Shown: positions 8,675 through 17,671 of the stretch, in pieces
Position numbering within the stretch: position 1 is the stretch's first letter
How the letters are laid out: the number at the start of each line of letters is the position of its first letter
Virus record (IMG/VR): IMGVR_UViG_3300031857_000101
Coordinates: 1 to 64,000 of that record
DNA: 64,000 nt
Source of the DNA: a virus
Strand: one strand, 5' to 3'
The notes under the pieces: model-generated
Databases searched by the model: none
What the model was told of the DNA's origin: nothing
Seen by the model: only the letters and a program-made list of their open reading frames with translations
Made by a program: the position numbers and the translations under genes

Positions 8675-10402
8675 ATGGCTACTTATAACAATTTTAATAC
8701 ATCAGGATTTGGTCAGAATTTCATAGGAAATAACTCAGCAATAGAAAATAAAGGATTATTTAGTAGAATCTTAAGAACACTTTCTAATTATGGTATGAAC
8801 TATGATGACATGATTATAAAAAATCAAGTCGGTATTGGAATCAATGAAGATCCTTACTCAGCAAAGGGTAATTCTATGTATGATTTCTTTTCACAAAGAG
8901 CTGTTGCTTCAGTTTTAAATAGAAAATCAATTCCTTATTTAGATAAGTCATATGCTGATAAAAGAAGAATTTTAAGAGAGTATTCAATTAAAGATGAAAT
9001 TAGAGATTTTGTTTCTGCTATATCAGATGAGACAGTAGTTTATAACGAGGATAAAGACTTTTGTTCACCAAGACCGCTGCCTACTGATTATTCACAAGAA
9101 ATAACAGATAAGTATCAAGAATTTTTTGAGAGATTATACACAAAATTTGGATTCTCGGATAATATCACCGCTTGGAATATGTTGAGAGATTTCTTAATTG
9201 ATGGATATATTGCAATTGAAATAATTTATGATGATAAAAAGAAAAATGTTATCGGATTCAACAGATTGAGACCCGAGACATTAGTTCCGGCTTATGAGCC
9301 AAATGTTGGCCACCTTTGGATTCAGTTTCCAGAAGATCCTCAACTTAGGAGAATTTTCTTAGATTCTCAGATTATTTATATATCATATTCCACTCAAAAT
9401 GATTATTCGGAAACTTCTTATGTGGAAGGATTAATCAAGCCTTATAACCAATTAAAAATTCTTGAACAAACAAGAATTATGTGGAACGTAACAAATGCAA
9501 TGATTTGGCAAAAATTTACAATTCCAATTAAAGGTTTATCTCGTCAAAGAGCAGAAGAACAGATAGGTCAATTAATTCATGACTATTCGGAGGAAGTTGA
9601 ATGGGATGATACCTTAGGAACTTTATCAATAAATGGGTCTAAGCACTTACACTATAACAAACAAATCTGGTTTCCAGAAGGAGATGCCGGAACACCGGGA
9701 TTTGAAATCGTTAAACAAGAGGGACATGACTTAAATGATGAAACAATGTTAAAGTGGTTTCACCAAGGACTTAAAAGAGCTTCAAAAATTCCACTTACTC
9801 GTTTTGAGGGTGACTCGGGTGGTGGTAACTTAATAACAGATGCCGCTGAGATGACAAGAGATGAAATTAAGTTTCATAATTTTATTAGTAGATTGAGAGC
9901 AAATTTTAAAGAGATTATTGTTAAGCCTCTTAAATTACAAATGCTAATCGAGTTTCCTGAGTTAAAGGATGATGAAGTTTTTGTTAATAGCGTTGATATC
10001 ATTTTCTATACTAATCAGATTTTTGAAGAATGGAAAAAAATAAATAATTTAGCTAAAAGAGCTGAGGCTGTTACTACATTAACCGGAATTATGAATGGAG
10101 AACAACCATATTTTCACATTGAGTGGATTATGGATAATGTCTTTAAATTAACACCTGAAGAAAAAACTGAAAACCAAAGATATTGGGCTAAAGATGCCGC
10201 TAATAAAGCGGCTGCTGGTGCGGCTGGTGCTGCTCCTGGTGCTGAAGGTGGTGCTCCAGTTGAAGGAGAAATGCCGGCTGAAGGTGGAGAAGCTCCTGTT
10301 GAGGGTGGTGGTGAAGCTCAAGCAGGAGCTCAAGATGCTCCAGAGGCACCTGCTGAAGGAGGAGGAGAAGCGCCCGCTGAAGGAGGAGAATTTGAGTTTT
10401 AA
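8675..10402 (+). CDS. 20: Portal vertex protein (T4 gp20-like)
   Basis: A 575-residue relative of T4 gp20 (about 520 residues), the dodecameric ring through which DNA enters the head and to which the tail attaches. Family-like stretches include 'NRKSIPYLDKSYADKRRILREYS', 'AWNMLRDFLIDGYIAIEIIYDD', 'GFNRLRPETLVPAYEP', 'IWFPEGDAGTPGFEIVKQEGHDLND' and 'FEGDSGGGNLITDAAEMTRDEIKFHNFI'. The last ~60 residues are a low-complexity Ala/Glu/Gly/Pro tail absent from T4 gp20 (roughly residues 508-575). A 23-base leader separates the ATG from a late-type promoter. The stop overlaps the convergent gene at 10399 by four bases. This is one of the most secure assignments in the window. Confidence 0.9.
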   Translation: MATYNNFNTSGFGQNFIGNNSAIENKGLFSRILRTLSNYGMNYDDMIIKNQVGIGINEDPYSAKGNSMYDFFSQRAVASVLNRKSIPYLDKSYADKRRILREYSIKDEIRDFVSAISDETVVYNEDKDFCSPRPLPTDYSQEITDKYQEFFERLYTKFGFSDNITAWNMLRDFLIDGYIAIEIIYDDKKKNVIGFNRLRPETLVPAYEPNVGHLWIQFPEDPQLRRIFLDSQIIYISYSTQNDYSETSYVEGLIKPYNQLKILEQTRIMWNVTNAMIWQKFTIPIKGLSRQRAEEQIGQLIHDYSEEVEWDDTLGTLSINGSKHLHYNKQIWFPEGDAGTPGFEIVKQEGHDLNDETMLKWFHQGLKRASKIPLTRFEGDSGGGNLITDAAEMTRDEIKFHNFISRLRANFKEIIVKPLKLQMLIEFPELKDDEVFVNSVDIIFYTNQIFEEWKKINNLAKRAEAVTTLTGIMNGEQPYFHIEWIMDNVFKLTPEEKTENQRYWAKDAANKAAAGAAGAAPGAEGGAPVEGEMPAEGGEAPVEGGGEAQAGAQDAPEAPAEGGGEAPAEGGEFEF

Positions 10403-10833
10403 GAGTTAAGAATGTCTAAGTCAAAGTCGGTAAGAGAATCAATTCCTTTATCTAAAATTTTATCTAAGATATCATCTTTTGAAATCCATTCTTTTTTATA
10501 TTTTTTTATCAAATATAAAATTTCTTCCTCGACATTCCTTTGATAATTGTTGTAGTATTTTGTTTTTATAAAATCGTCATTGATTATTTGTCTTGTTAAA
10601 TCAATCAATTTAAATTTTAAATTATAACTATTGTAGAGGATATCTAGCTTTTTTAGCAAATAATCATTTAGAATTGCAAACATACATTCAAAGTTATTCT
10701 CGTCTGTATATTCTACTATAGATATTTTACTGTATAGACTTTGAATATACTCTACCTCTGTAGAGCTCATTTTTTTCAATAATTTATCCAACTCATACTG
10801 AGTGTGTTGAGTTACAACTTTATAAAATTTCAT
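10399..10833 (-). CDS. Hypothetical helical protein with C-terminal 'DKILDKGIDSLT' motif
   Basis: A 144-residue, mostly helical protein of unknown function. The C-terminal ~25 residues, 'DILDKILDKGIDSLTDFDLDIL', resemble a short helical motif seen at the C-termini of many Bacteroidota proteins (I recall it from DUF6576-type tails). A very similar ending occurs in the protein at 38903 (VDAILEKIFNFGINSLTKSEKEFL). The start ATG overlaps the stop of the upstream minus-strand gene at 10830 by four bases, so it belongs to an operon with 10830 and the RNase gene. There is no signal peptide or membrane segment. Confidence 0.6.
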   Translation of the reverse strand: MKFYKVVTQHTQYELDKLLKKMSSTEVEYIQSLYSKISIVEYTDENNFECMFAILNDYLLKKLDILYNSYNLKFKLIDLTRQIINDDFIKTKYYNNYQRNVEEEILYLIKKYKKEWISKDDILDKILDKGIDSLTDFDLDILNS

Positions 10834-11264
10834 GCCGCCATTTTTGGTAATTCAAAATAAAAATTATCTATTTGACCTTCTATATTTATATGTTGAAATA
10901 GTTTTAAATCTATGTCGGATTCAAGTATATTTTTAACTTTTTTACCCCAGTTCGTGTCTAAAAAGGTAACATCAATTTTTAAGTTAATGATTTGGTTGTT
11001 TAGGATAATAAAAACAAATTTATTTATAACAGAACAAACATTTACCAAAGCGGTTGTGTATTTAAAATCATCCGAAACACTAACATAAAAGACACTTTGA
11101 TTATTTGGTATTTCAACATCAAATTGAATTTTTTTACCTTCTTCTAATAAAATATTTAGGTTTATTTCTCTTTTGTATTTTTTCCAATTACTAAATCGTG
11201 ATAGAATGTCTTCATAATCCTCTATTTTGGAATTATTTAATTCTATTTCAAATGTCCTTTTCAT
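10830..11264 (-). CDS. Hypothetical protein
   Basis: A 144-residue alpha/beta protein that I do not recognise. It begins 'MKRTFEIELNNSKIEDYEDILSRF', has alternating strands, and ends 'FYFELPKMAA'. It overlaps its downstream neighbour by four bases, and its start shares one base with the stop of the RNase R-like gene at 11264. The three minus-strand genes therefore look translationally coupled. No catalytic motif is visible. Confidence 0.55.
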   Translation of the reverse strand: MKRTFEIELNNSKIEDYEDILSRFSNWKKYKREINLNILLEEGKKIQFDVEIPNNQSVFYVSVSDDFKYTTALVNVCSVINKFVFIILNNQIINLKIDVTFLDTNWGKKVKNILESDIDLKLFQHINIEGQIDNFYFELPKMAA

Positions 11265-13141
11265 TAGAATAATTTAAAGTCAATTTGCTTTTTTTCTAAA
11301 TCAACTGTTGATACTATAACTTTTAAAGGATCCCCTAGTCTAATTTTATTACCCATTTCATCTGAAATAGTATAATGTTCTAAATCTACTTTTACTTTAC
11401 CTATTGTATTATATCTTATCATTCCCTCGCATTTGGATTCGGTTAATTCTACATAAATTCCCCAATCTGTTACACCTGATACAATTCCGTCAAAAACTTG
11501 ACCAATTTTATCTTGTAAAAACTCAGCTTGTTTGTATTTTATAGAGTCTCTTTGTGCTTTTGCTGCTATTAATTCTCTACTAGAACACCAACTAGCATTT
11601 TCTTCAATTTTAGCAGGATTTCCTTGTTTTCCTTTATTTAAAAAATCAAATAAAATTCTATGTGTGATTAAATCCGGATATCTTCTAATTGGAGATGTAA
11701 AGTGAGAATAGTGACTGAAACCTAATCCATAGTGACCAATGTTCTTGATAGTATATTTAGCCTTAGACATACATCTGGTAACTAAAGTCTCTATCATGTT
11801 TTCTTCAGGAGTTCCTTTTATTTCTTTTAGTAGTTGATTAATTGATTTTTTTAAATCATCTCCTTCTCCTTCTATTTTAACATTGTGTCCAAAATTCTCA
11901 CAAACTCCTACTAGTTGTTGTAATTTTTCCATATTTGGTGTATCGTGTATTCTATAAACATTAAACCATTGATTTTCTGAAAGTATTTTAGCAACTGATT
12001 TGTTAGCTAGTAACATAAATTCTTCAATAAGTTTGTTAGCTTCTTTTTGTTCTTTGAAATAAACTCCAATAGGTTTTTTATTATCTTCTGCTAATTTAAA
12101 ACGAACTTCAATTCCTCCCATTTCGATTGAACCATCTTTTATTCTTTTCTTTCTAATTTTCTGAGCTAATGTATTAAGAACTCTTATTTCATTGTGAAAG
12201 TCTCCGTCAGATCCTTCGATTATTTCTTGAGCTTCTTCGTAAGTAAATCTTCTATCTGAGTGTATAACCGTTTTTCCGTGCCACTCTTTAATAATTTTCC
12301 CATCTTTATCTATATTGAATATTACAGAAAAGGCCAAACGATCTTCATGTGGCTTTAGTGAGCAAATTCCGTTACTTAGTCTCTCAGGTAACATCGGAAC
12401 GCATCTATCAACTAAATATACCGATGTTGCTCTTTTGTAAGCTTCTTCATCTAGTTTAGTTCCTGGTTTTACATAGTGACCAACGTCTGCTATATGAACT
12501 CCTACTTCAATATTATTTTCGTTGATTATTTGTATTGAAAGAGCGTCATCAAAATCTCTAGCATCGACCGGATCTATTGTTAGTGTTGTTACACTTCTTA
12601 AATCTTTTCTTTTTAGTATTTCATTTTCAAATATTACTTCAGGTACTAATTCTGACTCATTTAAAACTTCTTGTGGAAAATCAACCGGTAGATTATACTC
12701 ATACATTATTGAGTTCATTTCCGCGTTGTTATCACCTGCGTCTCCGAGTATTTTAGTTATTTTACCCTGTGGTGACTTAGAATCTTCCCATTTTGTTAGT
12801 TCTACAATAACTTTTTGTCCGTCTTTTGCAACTAATCCACCTTTGATATAAAAATCTACTGATAATTTATCACTGTCTGGTATTACAAATGTCGACTTTT
12901 TTCCTATTTGAACTCTACCAACAAAATCTGTTCTAAATCTTGAAACTGTTTCAATTACTTTCCCCTCTAATTTCTTTTCACCTTTAAATATTTCTACTTT
13001 TACTTTATCTAAGTGTAGTGAGTTATGAGTATTTTTTCTGTGTATAAAAATTGACTTTTCTCCAATTGTTATGTTTGCATTTCCACTATTTGAGAACTCT
13101 ATTTGACCTTCATATCGATCACCTTCTATTATGTTTATCAT
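11264..13141 (-). CDS. rnr: RNase R/RNase II-family 3'-5' exoribonuclease
   Basis: The 625-residue protein has the RNase II/R layout: N-terminal OB/cold-shock-like segments (about 1-130), an RNB catalytic domain (about 180-500), and a C-terminal S1 RNA-binding domain (about 540-625, 'GQVFDGIVSGVTDWGIYVEL'). Within RNB the metal-binding aspartates sit in 'DARDFDDA' (193-200), with 'GVHIADVGHYV', 'MLPERLSNGICSL' and 'HFTSPIRRYPDL' further on. The enzyme degrades RNA processively from the 3' end; RNase R is known for structured RNA and for tmRNA-linked non-stop mRNA decay. It is shorter than E. coli RNase R (813) and lacks its basic tail. Finding it in a phage that also encodes a tmRNA is notable. 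Confidence 0.88.
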   Translation of the reverse strand: MINIIEGDRYEGQIEFSNSGNANITIGEKSIFIHRKNTHNSLHLDKVKVEIFKGEKKLEGKVIETVSRFRTDFVGRVQIGKKSTFVIPDSDKLSVDFYIKGGLVAKDGQKVIVELTKWEDSKSPQGKITKILGDAGDNNAEMNSIMYEYNLPVDFPQEVLNESELVPEVIFENEILKRKDLRSVTTLTIDPVDARDFDDALSIQIINENNIEVGVHIADVGHYVKPGTKLDEEAYKRATSVYLVDRCVPMLPERLSNGICSLKPHEDRLAFSVIFNIDKDGKIIKEWHGKTVIHSDRRFTYEEAQEIIEGSDGDFHNEIRVLNTLAQKIRKKRIKDGSIEMGGIEVRFKLAEDNKKPIGVYFKEQKEANKLIEEFMLLANKSVAKILSENQWFNVYRIHDTPNMEKLQQLVGVCENFGHNVKIEGEGDDLKKSINQLLKEIKGTPEENMIETLVTRCMSKAKYTIKNIGHYGLGFSHYSHFTSPIRRYPDLITHRILFDFLNKGKQGNPAKIEENASWCSSRELIAAKAQRDSIKYKQAEFLQDKIGQVFDGIVSGVTDWGIYVELTESKCEGMIRYNTIGKVKVDLEHYTISDEMGNKIRLGDPLKVIVSTVDLEKKQIDFKLF

Positions 13142-13151
13142 AGAAGTTGTA

Positions 13152-13550
13152 TTATTCAGAATCTTTTTGTTTAGTTTCTTTCTTTGAAATGTTTTCTACT
13201 CCGTATTTTTTTAGGAGAGTTTTTTTCATTTTTCCCATTAATTTTTTATTCTGTATAGGGTAATCCACTCCGTAGTTTTTTTGTAAAGTCTCTTTTCTTT
13301 TCTTTTCTGAGCATTTTCTACAATTATATTCTCCCCAGTTGTTATCATATTTGACGTAGTTTTTAAAAATAACTTCTTTTTCTAAACCACACATATCACA
13401 TTTGCATTTAATCTTGTAATGAGATCCTTTAGACATTAGTTCAACGGGTATTAAAAGATTTTCTCCAATTAATACTTCGTAACCAAGATCCTCATAGTAT
13501 TGATAATTGGATTCAGTAATCTTAATCTTTATTTCTCTGGTAAGAATCAT
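13152..13550 (-). CDS. Zinc-ribbon protein, homing-endonuclease-associated type (orphan)
   Basis: A 132-residue protein with two CxxC pairs, 'CKCDMCGLEKEV' and 'YNCRKCSEKKRKE', forming a probable zinc ribbon. Two copies of a 'KKYGVENI' motif follow (LQKNYGVDYPIQNKKLM and LLKKYGVENISKKET). This combination is common at the N-terminus of phage endonucleases of the DUF723/NUMOD sort, where a nuclease domain normally follows. Here the protein ends soon after the second motif and no nuclease core is visible, so it is either a truncated remnant or a stand-alone DNA-binding protein. It lies ten bases upstream of the RNase R gene, on the same strand. Confidence 0.55.
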   Translation of the reverse strand: MILTREIKIKITESNYQYYEDLGYEVLIGENLLIPVELMSKGSHYKIKCKCDMCGLEKEVIFKNYVKYDNNWGEYNCRKCSEKKRKETLQKNYGVDYPIQNKKLMGKMKKTLLKKYGVENISKKETKQKDSE

Positions 13551-13649
13551 AAAAAACCGTTTAAAATTTAAAGTTATTTATTAAATAGTTTCTTCTTCCT
13601 ACTAATGTTTTACATGTCTTTTTATTTTCAGTAGTTCTCGAGGACTATA

Positions 13650-13685
13650 AAAAATCCACCTTTTAAAATAGGTGGTTTTTTATTA
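13650..13685 (+). terminator. Rho-independent terminator-like hairpin before prohead protease
   Basis: AAAATCCACC, a short AT loop and GGTGGTTTTTT form a stem with A and T tracts on both sides. It lies in the divergent gap between the minus-strand zinc-ribbon gene and the plus-strand protease-scaffold gene. It probably stops plus-strand read-through before the protease promoter. Confidence 0.65.
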
Positions 13686-13687
13686 GG

Positions 13688-13696
13688 AATATATAC
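13688..13696 (+). promoter_or_regulatory. Late-type promoter for protease-scaffold gene
   Basis: AATATATAC directly follows the terminator hairpin and precedes the ATG at 13733 by about 36 bases. It is a shorter match to the recurring TTAATATATA motif. Confidence 0.4.
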
Positions 13697-13732
13697 AACA
13701 ACTTTAAAAGGGTAAAAAATAATTATTTTTGA

Positions 13733-15826
13733 ATGAAACCAGTATTAATCGTAGAAAACTCTACTAGTTCGTTGATACGAGAAAATGCTTCCGGTAAAAA
13801 AGATTACGTTTTAGGTGGAACCTTCACAGAATTTGGTGTGAAGAACCGTAATGAACGTATTTACACGGCAGACAGATTCTTACCAGCGTTAGATGAGTTA
13901 AATGAAAGAATGAGCAGTTTAGGTGCTGTTTACGGTGAATTTGATCACCCAGATGTTTTTGACACTTCGTTAGCAAGAGCATCACACGTAATCACCAAGG
14001 CACAATATGTTAAAGAACAAAATATTGTATCAGGTGAAATTAGACTTCTAAGTACTTATTGGGGTAAAGAGGCAAAAGCATTAGTAGATGATGGTTGTCC
14101 AGTTTTCGTTTCTTCTAGAGCGGCTGGTATCACTGAATCGGATGGTTCTGTTTCTTTGAAGAAGTTATTTACATATGACATCGTTGCTGATCCAGGATTT
14201 GCTTCGGCTAAAATGTCTGTAAAGGTACTAAATGAATCTTTAGGTTATACTAACCCAAAATCTAACTTTAGGATATATGAAATGTCCGACGAGTCAAAAA
14301 TAAATGAATTATTCAACATGAACAAGAACGAATTTGTTACAAAAAAACAGTTGACTGATTATTCAAAGTATCTAGTAAATGAGATTGCTTCTACTAAAAA
14401 AGAAGTTAAATCTGCTATTTCTAAAGGTGATATGGCTCCTAAGAAATTAGAGCAATTGCTTGAATACTATGAAGAATTAAACACAACTAATGAGAAAGTA
14501 GTTAAGTATTTAGATTACTTAGCAGAGAAAATTCAGGTAGTGGTTAATGAGAACAAATCTCTTAAATCTACAACTGAGAAATTAGCTAAACACAATGACT
14601 ATTTAGCTGAAAATCTTGAAAAGGCTATTAATTACACTGAGTATGTAGCTGAGAATCTTGATAAAAACATTGAGTATTCTGAGTATGTAGCAGAAAACTT
14701 AGATAAAAACATTTCTTATTCTGAGTATATCGCTGAGAATCTTGATAAGAATATTTCTTATTCTGAGTATTTAGCAGAAAACTTAGATAAAAACATTGCT
14801 TACTCTGAATACATCGCAGAAAACTTAGACAAAAACATTGCTTACTCTGAATACATCGCAGAAAACTTAGACAAAAACATTGCTTACTCTGAATATATCG
14901 CAGAACATGTTGATAATTCAATTGCTTACTCTGAGTATTTAGCAGAACATGTTGAAGGTAACATCGCTTACTCTGAGTACATTGCTGAGCATTTAGATGA
15001 TAATATCGCTTATTCAGAATATATCGCAGAAAATTTAGATAAATCAATTTCTTATCAAGGAATGATTGTTGAGAAATTAAACTCTAAAGGTGGTAAATTA
15101 TTTGAAAATAATGAAGAAGAGAATTTTCCTTCACTTTCAGCTGCAGGTTTTGAAGCAGTAGAAGACGAGGATGAGAATGAAAACAATTATGATTATAAAG
15201 GTGTTCCTTCTCATGAAGAGGAAGAATCCTATTCTTATGAAAATGAAGATGAAAACGAAGATGATGAAGAATGTGGTCCAAATTCTTATGAAGTAAGTGG
15301 TCACGAAGATTCTGAATTGTCTGAGTCAATTAATAAACTTATTGAAGAAGCTAAAAAACGTAAAGTTTCTGAAACAACTGACTTGAATTTCTTAAAATTC
15401 TTAAACAAGTCACAAGTTGACAGCTTTTATGCACTTTCTGATGAAGAACAAGAAACTGTTAAACTACACATAAACGAAAGTAGTTATTTTACACAGAAGG
15501 AAGTTCTATCATTAATCGCTGAAGCTCTATCTACAAAGAATGAAACTCTAGAAGAAAGAGTAATCAGATTAATGCCTGAAAACACTAAGGCAATCTGGAG
15601 TCAAATGAACGAATCAGCTAAAAAATCTATCTTATCACAAGCTAGACTTTATCCATCTGAAGTTTTAATGACTGAATCACAAGTTGAGCATTTCTGGTTA
15701 ACTAGAAACCTCAAAAAGAATGAATCTGTAACTAAAAAATTAGTTGCTCACGAGACTTTGATACAAGAAGATAAACTTTCTGATAATGAAGCTCAAGCTA
15801 TTTTAGAAAGATTCAAAAAGATTTAA
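13733..15826 (+). CDS. 21: Prohead protease fused to repeat-rich scaffold (gp21-gp22-like)
   Basis: A 697-residue protein. Residues 20-170 are a T4 gp21/S77-type prohead protease: 'GGTFTEFGVKNRNERIY', 'GEFDHP' with catalytic H72, 'VSSRA' with the Ser nucleophile (S127 or S128), and 'YDIVADPGFASA'. From about residue 260 to 450 comes a long helical array of 14-residue repeats (NIAYSEYIAENLDK type, about a dozen copies). Acidic and helical C-terminal sequence follows, like a core scaffold. In T4 the protease and scaffold gp22 are separate genes. Candidate self-cleavage sites of the I/L-x-E type are L-N-E (166-168) and I-Y-E (181-183), between the two parts. The major capsid gene follows directly. 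The protease call is firm; the scaffold role is inferred. Confidence 0.85.
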   Translation: MKPVLIVENSTSSLIRENASGKKDYVLGGTFTEFGVKNRNERIYTADRFLPALDELNERMSSLGAVYGEFDHPDVFDTSLARASHVITKAQYVKEQNIVSGEIRLLSTYWGKEAKALVDDGCPVFVSSRAAGITESDGSVSLKKLFTYDIVADPGFASAKMSVKVLNESLGYTNPKSNFRIYEMSDESKINELFNMNKNEFVTKKQLTDYSKYLVNEIASTKKEVKSAISKGDMAPKKLEQLLEYYEELNTTNEKVVKYLDYLAEKIQVVVNENKSLKSTTEKLAKHNDYLAENLEKAINYTEYVAENLDKNIEYSEYVAENLDKNISYSEYIAENLDKNISYSEYLAENLDKNIAYSEYIAENLDKNIAYSEYIAENLDKNIAYSEYIAEHVDNSIAYSEYLAEHVEGNIAYSEYIAEHLDDNIAYSEYIAENLDKSISYQGMIVEKLNSKGGKLFENNEEENFPSLSAAGFEAVEDEDENENNYDYKGVPSHEEEESYSYENEDENEDDEECGPNSYEVSGHEDSELSESINKLIEEAKKRKVSETTDLNFLKFLNKSQVDSFYALSDEEQETVKLHINESSYFTQKEVLSLIAEALSTKNETLEERVIRLMPENTKAIWSQMNESAKKSILSQARLYPSEVLMTESQVEHFWLTRNLKKNESVTKKLVAHETLIQEDKLSDNEAQAILERFKKI
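14600..15060 (+). repeat. 42-base tandem repeats encoding 14-residue scaffold units
   Basis: About eleven in-frame 42-base units encode variants of NI(A/S)YSEY(I/L/V)AENLDK. Some neighbouring units are almost identical in DNA (around 14790-14890), others have diverged (AEHVDN, AEHVEG, AEHLDD), as expected of an old array with recent local duplications. The 14-residue period equals two heptads, consistent with a long coiled coil. Confidence 0.85.
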
Positions 15827-15867
15827 TCTATAAAAAATCCACACCTTCAAAAATTAGGGAAATAAAG

Positions 15868-15880
15868 GGTTATATATAGA
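15868..15880 (+). promoter_or_regulatory. Late-type promoter for the major capsid gene
   Basis: GGTTATATATAGA precedes the capsid ATG at 15906 by about 25 bases, after an AT-rich leader with long A runs and no Shine-Dalgarno sequence. A dedicated strong promoter fits the demand for capsid protein. Confidence 0.5.
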
Positions 15881-15905
15881 TAACAAAAAAAAATAAATTT
15901 AAACT

Positions 15906-17612
15906 ATGTCACACATTAGAATAGACAAATCAAAAGCTCTTAAGAAGTGGTCTCCAGTTCTTGAGAACATGGGTGTAGCAGGTGAAGACAGACTTGATTG
16001 GATGTCAGAATATGCTGAGTATCACTCAATTAATGAGAACGCGTATGTAAACGCTTCTAACGTAGCTGGTATGGGTGCAGTATTGAACCCAGTAATTGGT
16101 GGTCCTGCTGGAACAACAGTAGGTGCTAACTACACAGGAACTCCTGGTTCTGGTGATGTTGGTCAAAACCTATTACCTGTAGCTATGAAAATCGCAGCTC
16201 AAACAATCGGTCTTGACCTTGTTGCTGTTAAACCTTCTCCAGGTCCAAAAATCGACTTACTTTACATTGACTTCCAATATGATGATACAAGATTGGGACA
16301 ACAAGATGAAAGACCACAAGTTTTCAAATTAAACGTTGATGATGCTGCTCAGAAAGCTGCTGTAAATGCTACTTTGACAGCTAACGCTGGTGCTCAAACA
16401 CAAGGTGGTCTTCAAGGAAGATGGTTCACAAACATCTACGGTTCAACTGTAAATGCTGCTGCTGATCCAGGTGGTTCTAGAGCGGGTGTTGTTGAATTCT
16501 TAGGATTCTCTCGTATTGATGGTTATCCAATGTTTAGAGCTTTCAGACAATTTAATACATCTCATACAGCTGTTAATAGTGGTGCTGGTGCTCTTTGGTC
16601 ATTTGATGAAACAAGAAACACTTTCAATGCAACTATGTCAATGGTTGATCAAATCGCTACAGTAGGTACTGTATCTGTTACTCCAGGTGCTGCTAACTTA
16701 ACAGTTGAATTAGTATCAGCTCTTGAAGATCATATCCCTGGATTCTCTTCAAACTGGACATCAGGAGCTTCTGGATTTACTGGAAACTACCCAATGTCTC
16801 GTCAGGATGATGATGATACTTACTCAGGTGTTATCGGTCCAAAAATCTCTTCTAAAACTATCGCAGTTGGTACTATCGAAGTATCTTCAGCTCTTAGAAG
16901 AACTGAAATTGAAGATATCAAAGCTAACACAGGTATGGATATCGTTCAAAAAATGGAATCTATTCTTGTTAATGAATTATCTCAAACAATCTCTAAGCAA
17001 ATCGTTGCTAAGATTTTTGAATTAGGTGATCTTAACAGAACTTCAGCTCCAGCAGCAGGTGCAGCATTAACTGGTGACCCAGCTGGTAAGACTATCTTCG
17101 ACTTAAACACAGCTTATGTTGGTACAGGTGGTCCTGGTGGTGAAACTACTCACGCTGTTCAAAGAAAGCTTGTCACTAAGATTGCTCACGCTTCTAACTA
17201 TATCGCAACTGAAGGTCGTGTAGGTCCTGCTCAGTACGTTATTACAAACGGAGGTCTTGCTGCAGCTCTATCTGATATCGCTGGTTATACAATTAACCCG
17301 TTGAAGTCTAAAATGAATGCTTCTGGACAACTTTACCCTGTAGGTTCAATTGGTGATATTTCAATCTATGTTGATCCATATATGAAATATAACGACAACA
17401 GAATCGTTCTTGGTAGAAAGAACAATCCTGACCAACCAGGTATCATTTTCGTACCTTACTTAATGGCTCAGTCAATCTCTATCATTTCTGAAGCTACATT
17501 CGCTCCAAGAATGTTACTAAGAAGTAGATATGCAGTTGCTGAAGTTGGTTGGTTCCCACAAAAGCAATTTATGACTATCAAAGTTGTAGATGCAGCTGGT
17601 TTCCTTAACTAA
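15906..17612 (+). CDS. 23: Major capsid protein (T4 gp23-like)
   Basis: The 568-residue protein resembles T4 gp23 in size (521) and pattern: an N-terminal helical pro-region (1-44), an HK97-fold core, and a conserved C-terminal stretch with 'RKNNPDQPGIIFVPYLMAQSISIISEATFAPRMLLRSRYAV' split over residues 510-550. 'TGMDIVQKMESILVNELSQTI' matches the family spine helix. The pro-region contains 'HSINE' at 40-44, an I-x-E site of the kind T4 gp21 cuts, so the mature protein probably starts at N45. Codon use is noticeably richer in C-ending codons than that of its neighbours, as often seen in the most highly expressed gene. It is followed by a strong terminator. Confidence 0.92.
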   Translation: MSHIRIDKSKALKKWSPVLENMGVAGEDRLDWMSEYAEYHSINENAYVNASNVAGMGAVLNPVIGGPAGTTVGANYTGTPGSGDVGQNLLPVAMKIAAQTIGLDLVAVKPSPGPKIDLLYIDFQYDDTRLGQQDERPQVFKLNVDDAAQKAAVNATLTANAGAQTQGGLQGRWFTNIYGSTVNAAADPGGSRAGVVEFLGFSRIDGYPMFRAFRQFNTSHTAVNSGAGALWSFDETRNTFNATMSMVDQIATVGTVSVTPGAANLTVELVSALEDHIPGFSSNWTSGASGFTGNYPMSRQDDDDTYSGVIGPKISSKTIAVGTIEVSSALRRTEIEDIKANTGMDIVQKMESILVNELSQTISKQIVAKIFELGDLNRTSAPAAGAALTGDPAGKTIFDLNTAYVGTGGPGGETTHAVQRKLVTKIAHASNYIATEGRVGPAQYVITNGGLAAALSDIAGYTINPLKSKMNASGQLYPVGSIGDISIYVDPYMKYNDNRIVLGRKNNPDQPGIIFVPYLMAQSISIISEATFAPRMLLRSRYAVAEVGWFPQKQFMTIKVVDAAGFLN

Positions 17613-17631
17613 TATTAAGTTACCAAATATT

Positions 17632-17662
17632 CAAAAAAGACCTCTAAATGAGGTCTTTTTTG
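17632..17662 (+). terminator. Terminator after the major capsid gene
   Basis: AAAAAAGACCTC, loop TAAAT, GAGGTCTTTTTT: a perfect 12-base stem with a T tract. It decides the start of the next gene: a Met at 17648 would lie inside this hairpin, so the start at 17687 is preferred. Confidence 0.85.
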
Positions 17663-17671
17663 TTTTATATA

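Noticed and set aside
13632-13645. AGTTCTCGAGGACT near-palindrome upstream of the protease gene
   Set aside because: It is short and imperfect, occurs once, and there is no partner protein or second copy to suggest an operator.
14628-15047. Minus-strand ORF inside the protease-scaffold gene
   Set aside because: It is a by-product of the 42-base repeats in the plus-strand gene, with a nonsensical Cys/Gln/Tyr-rich composition.
14600-15060. Possible CRISPR array
   Set aside because: The 42-base units are contiguous with no unique spacers, in frame, and encode a coiled-coil repeat. The same applies to the 45-base and 18-base arrays.
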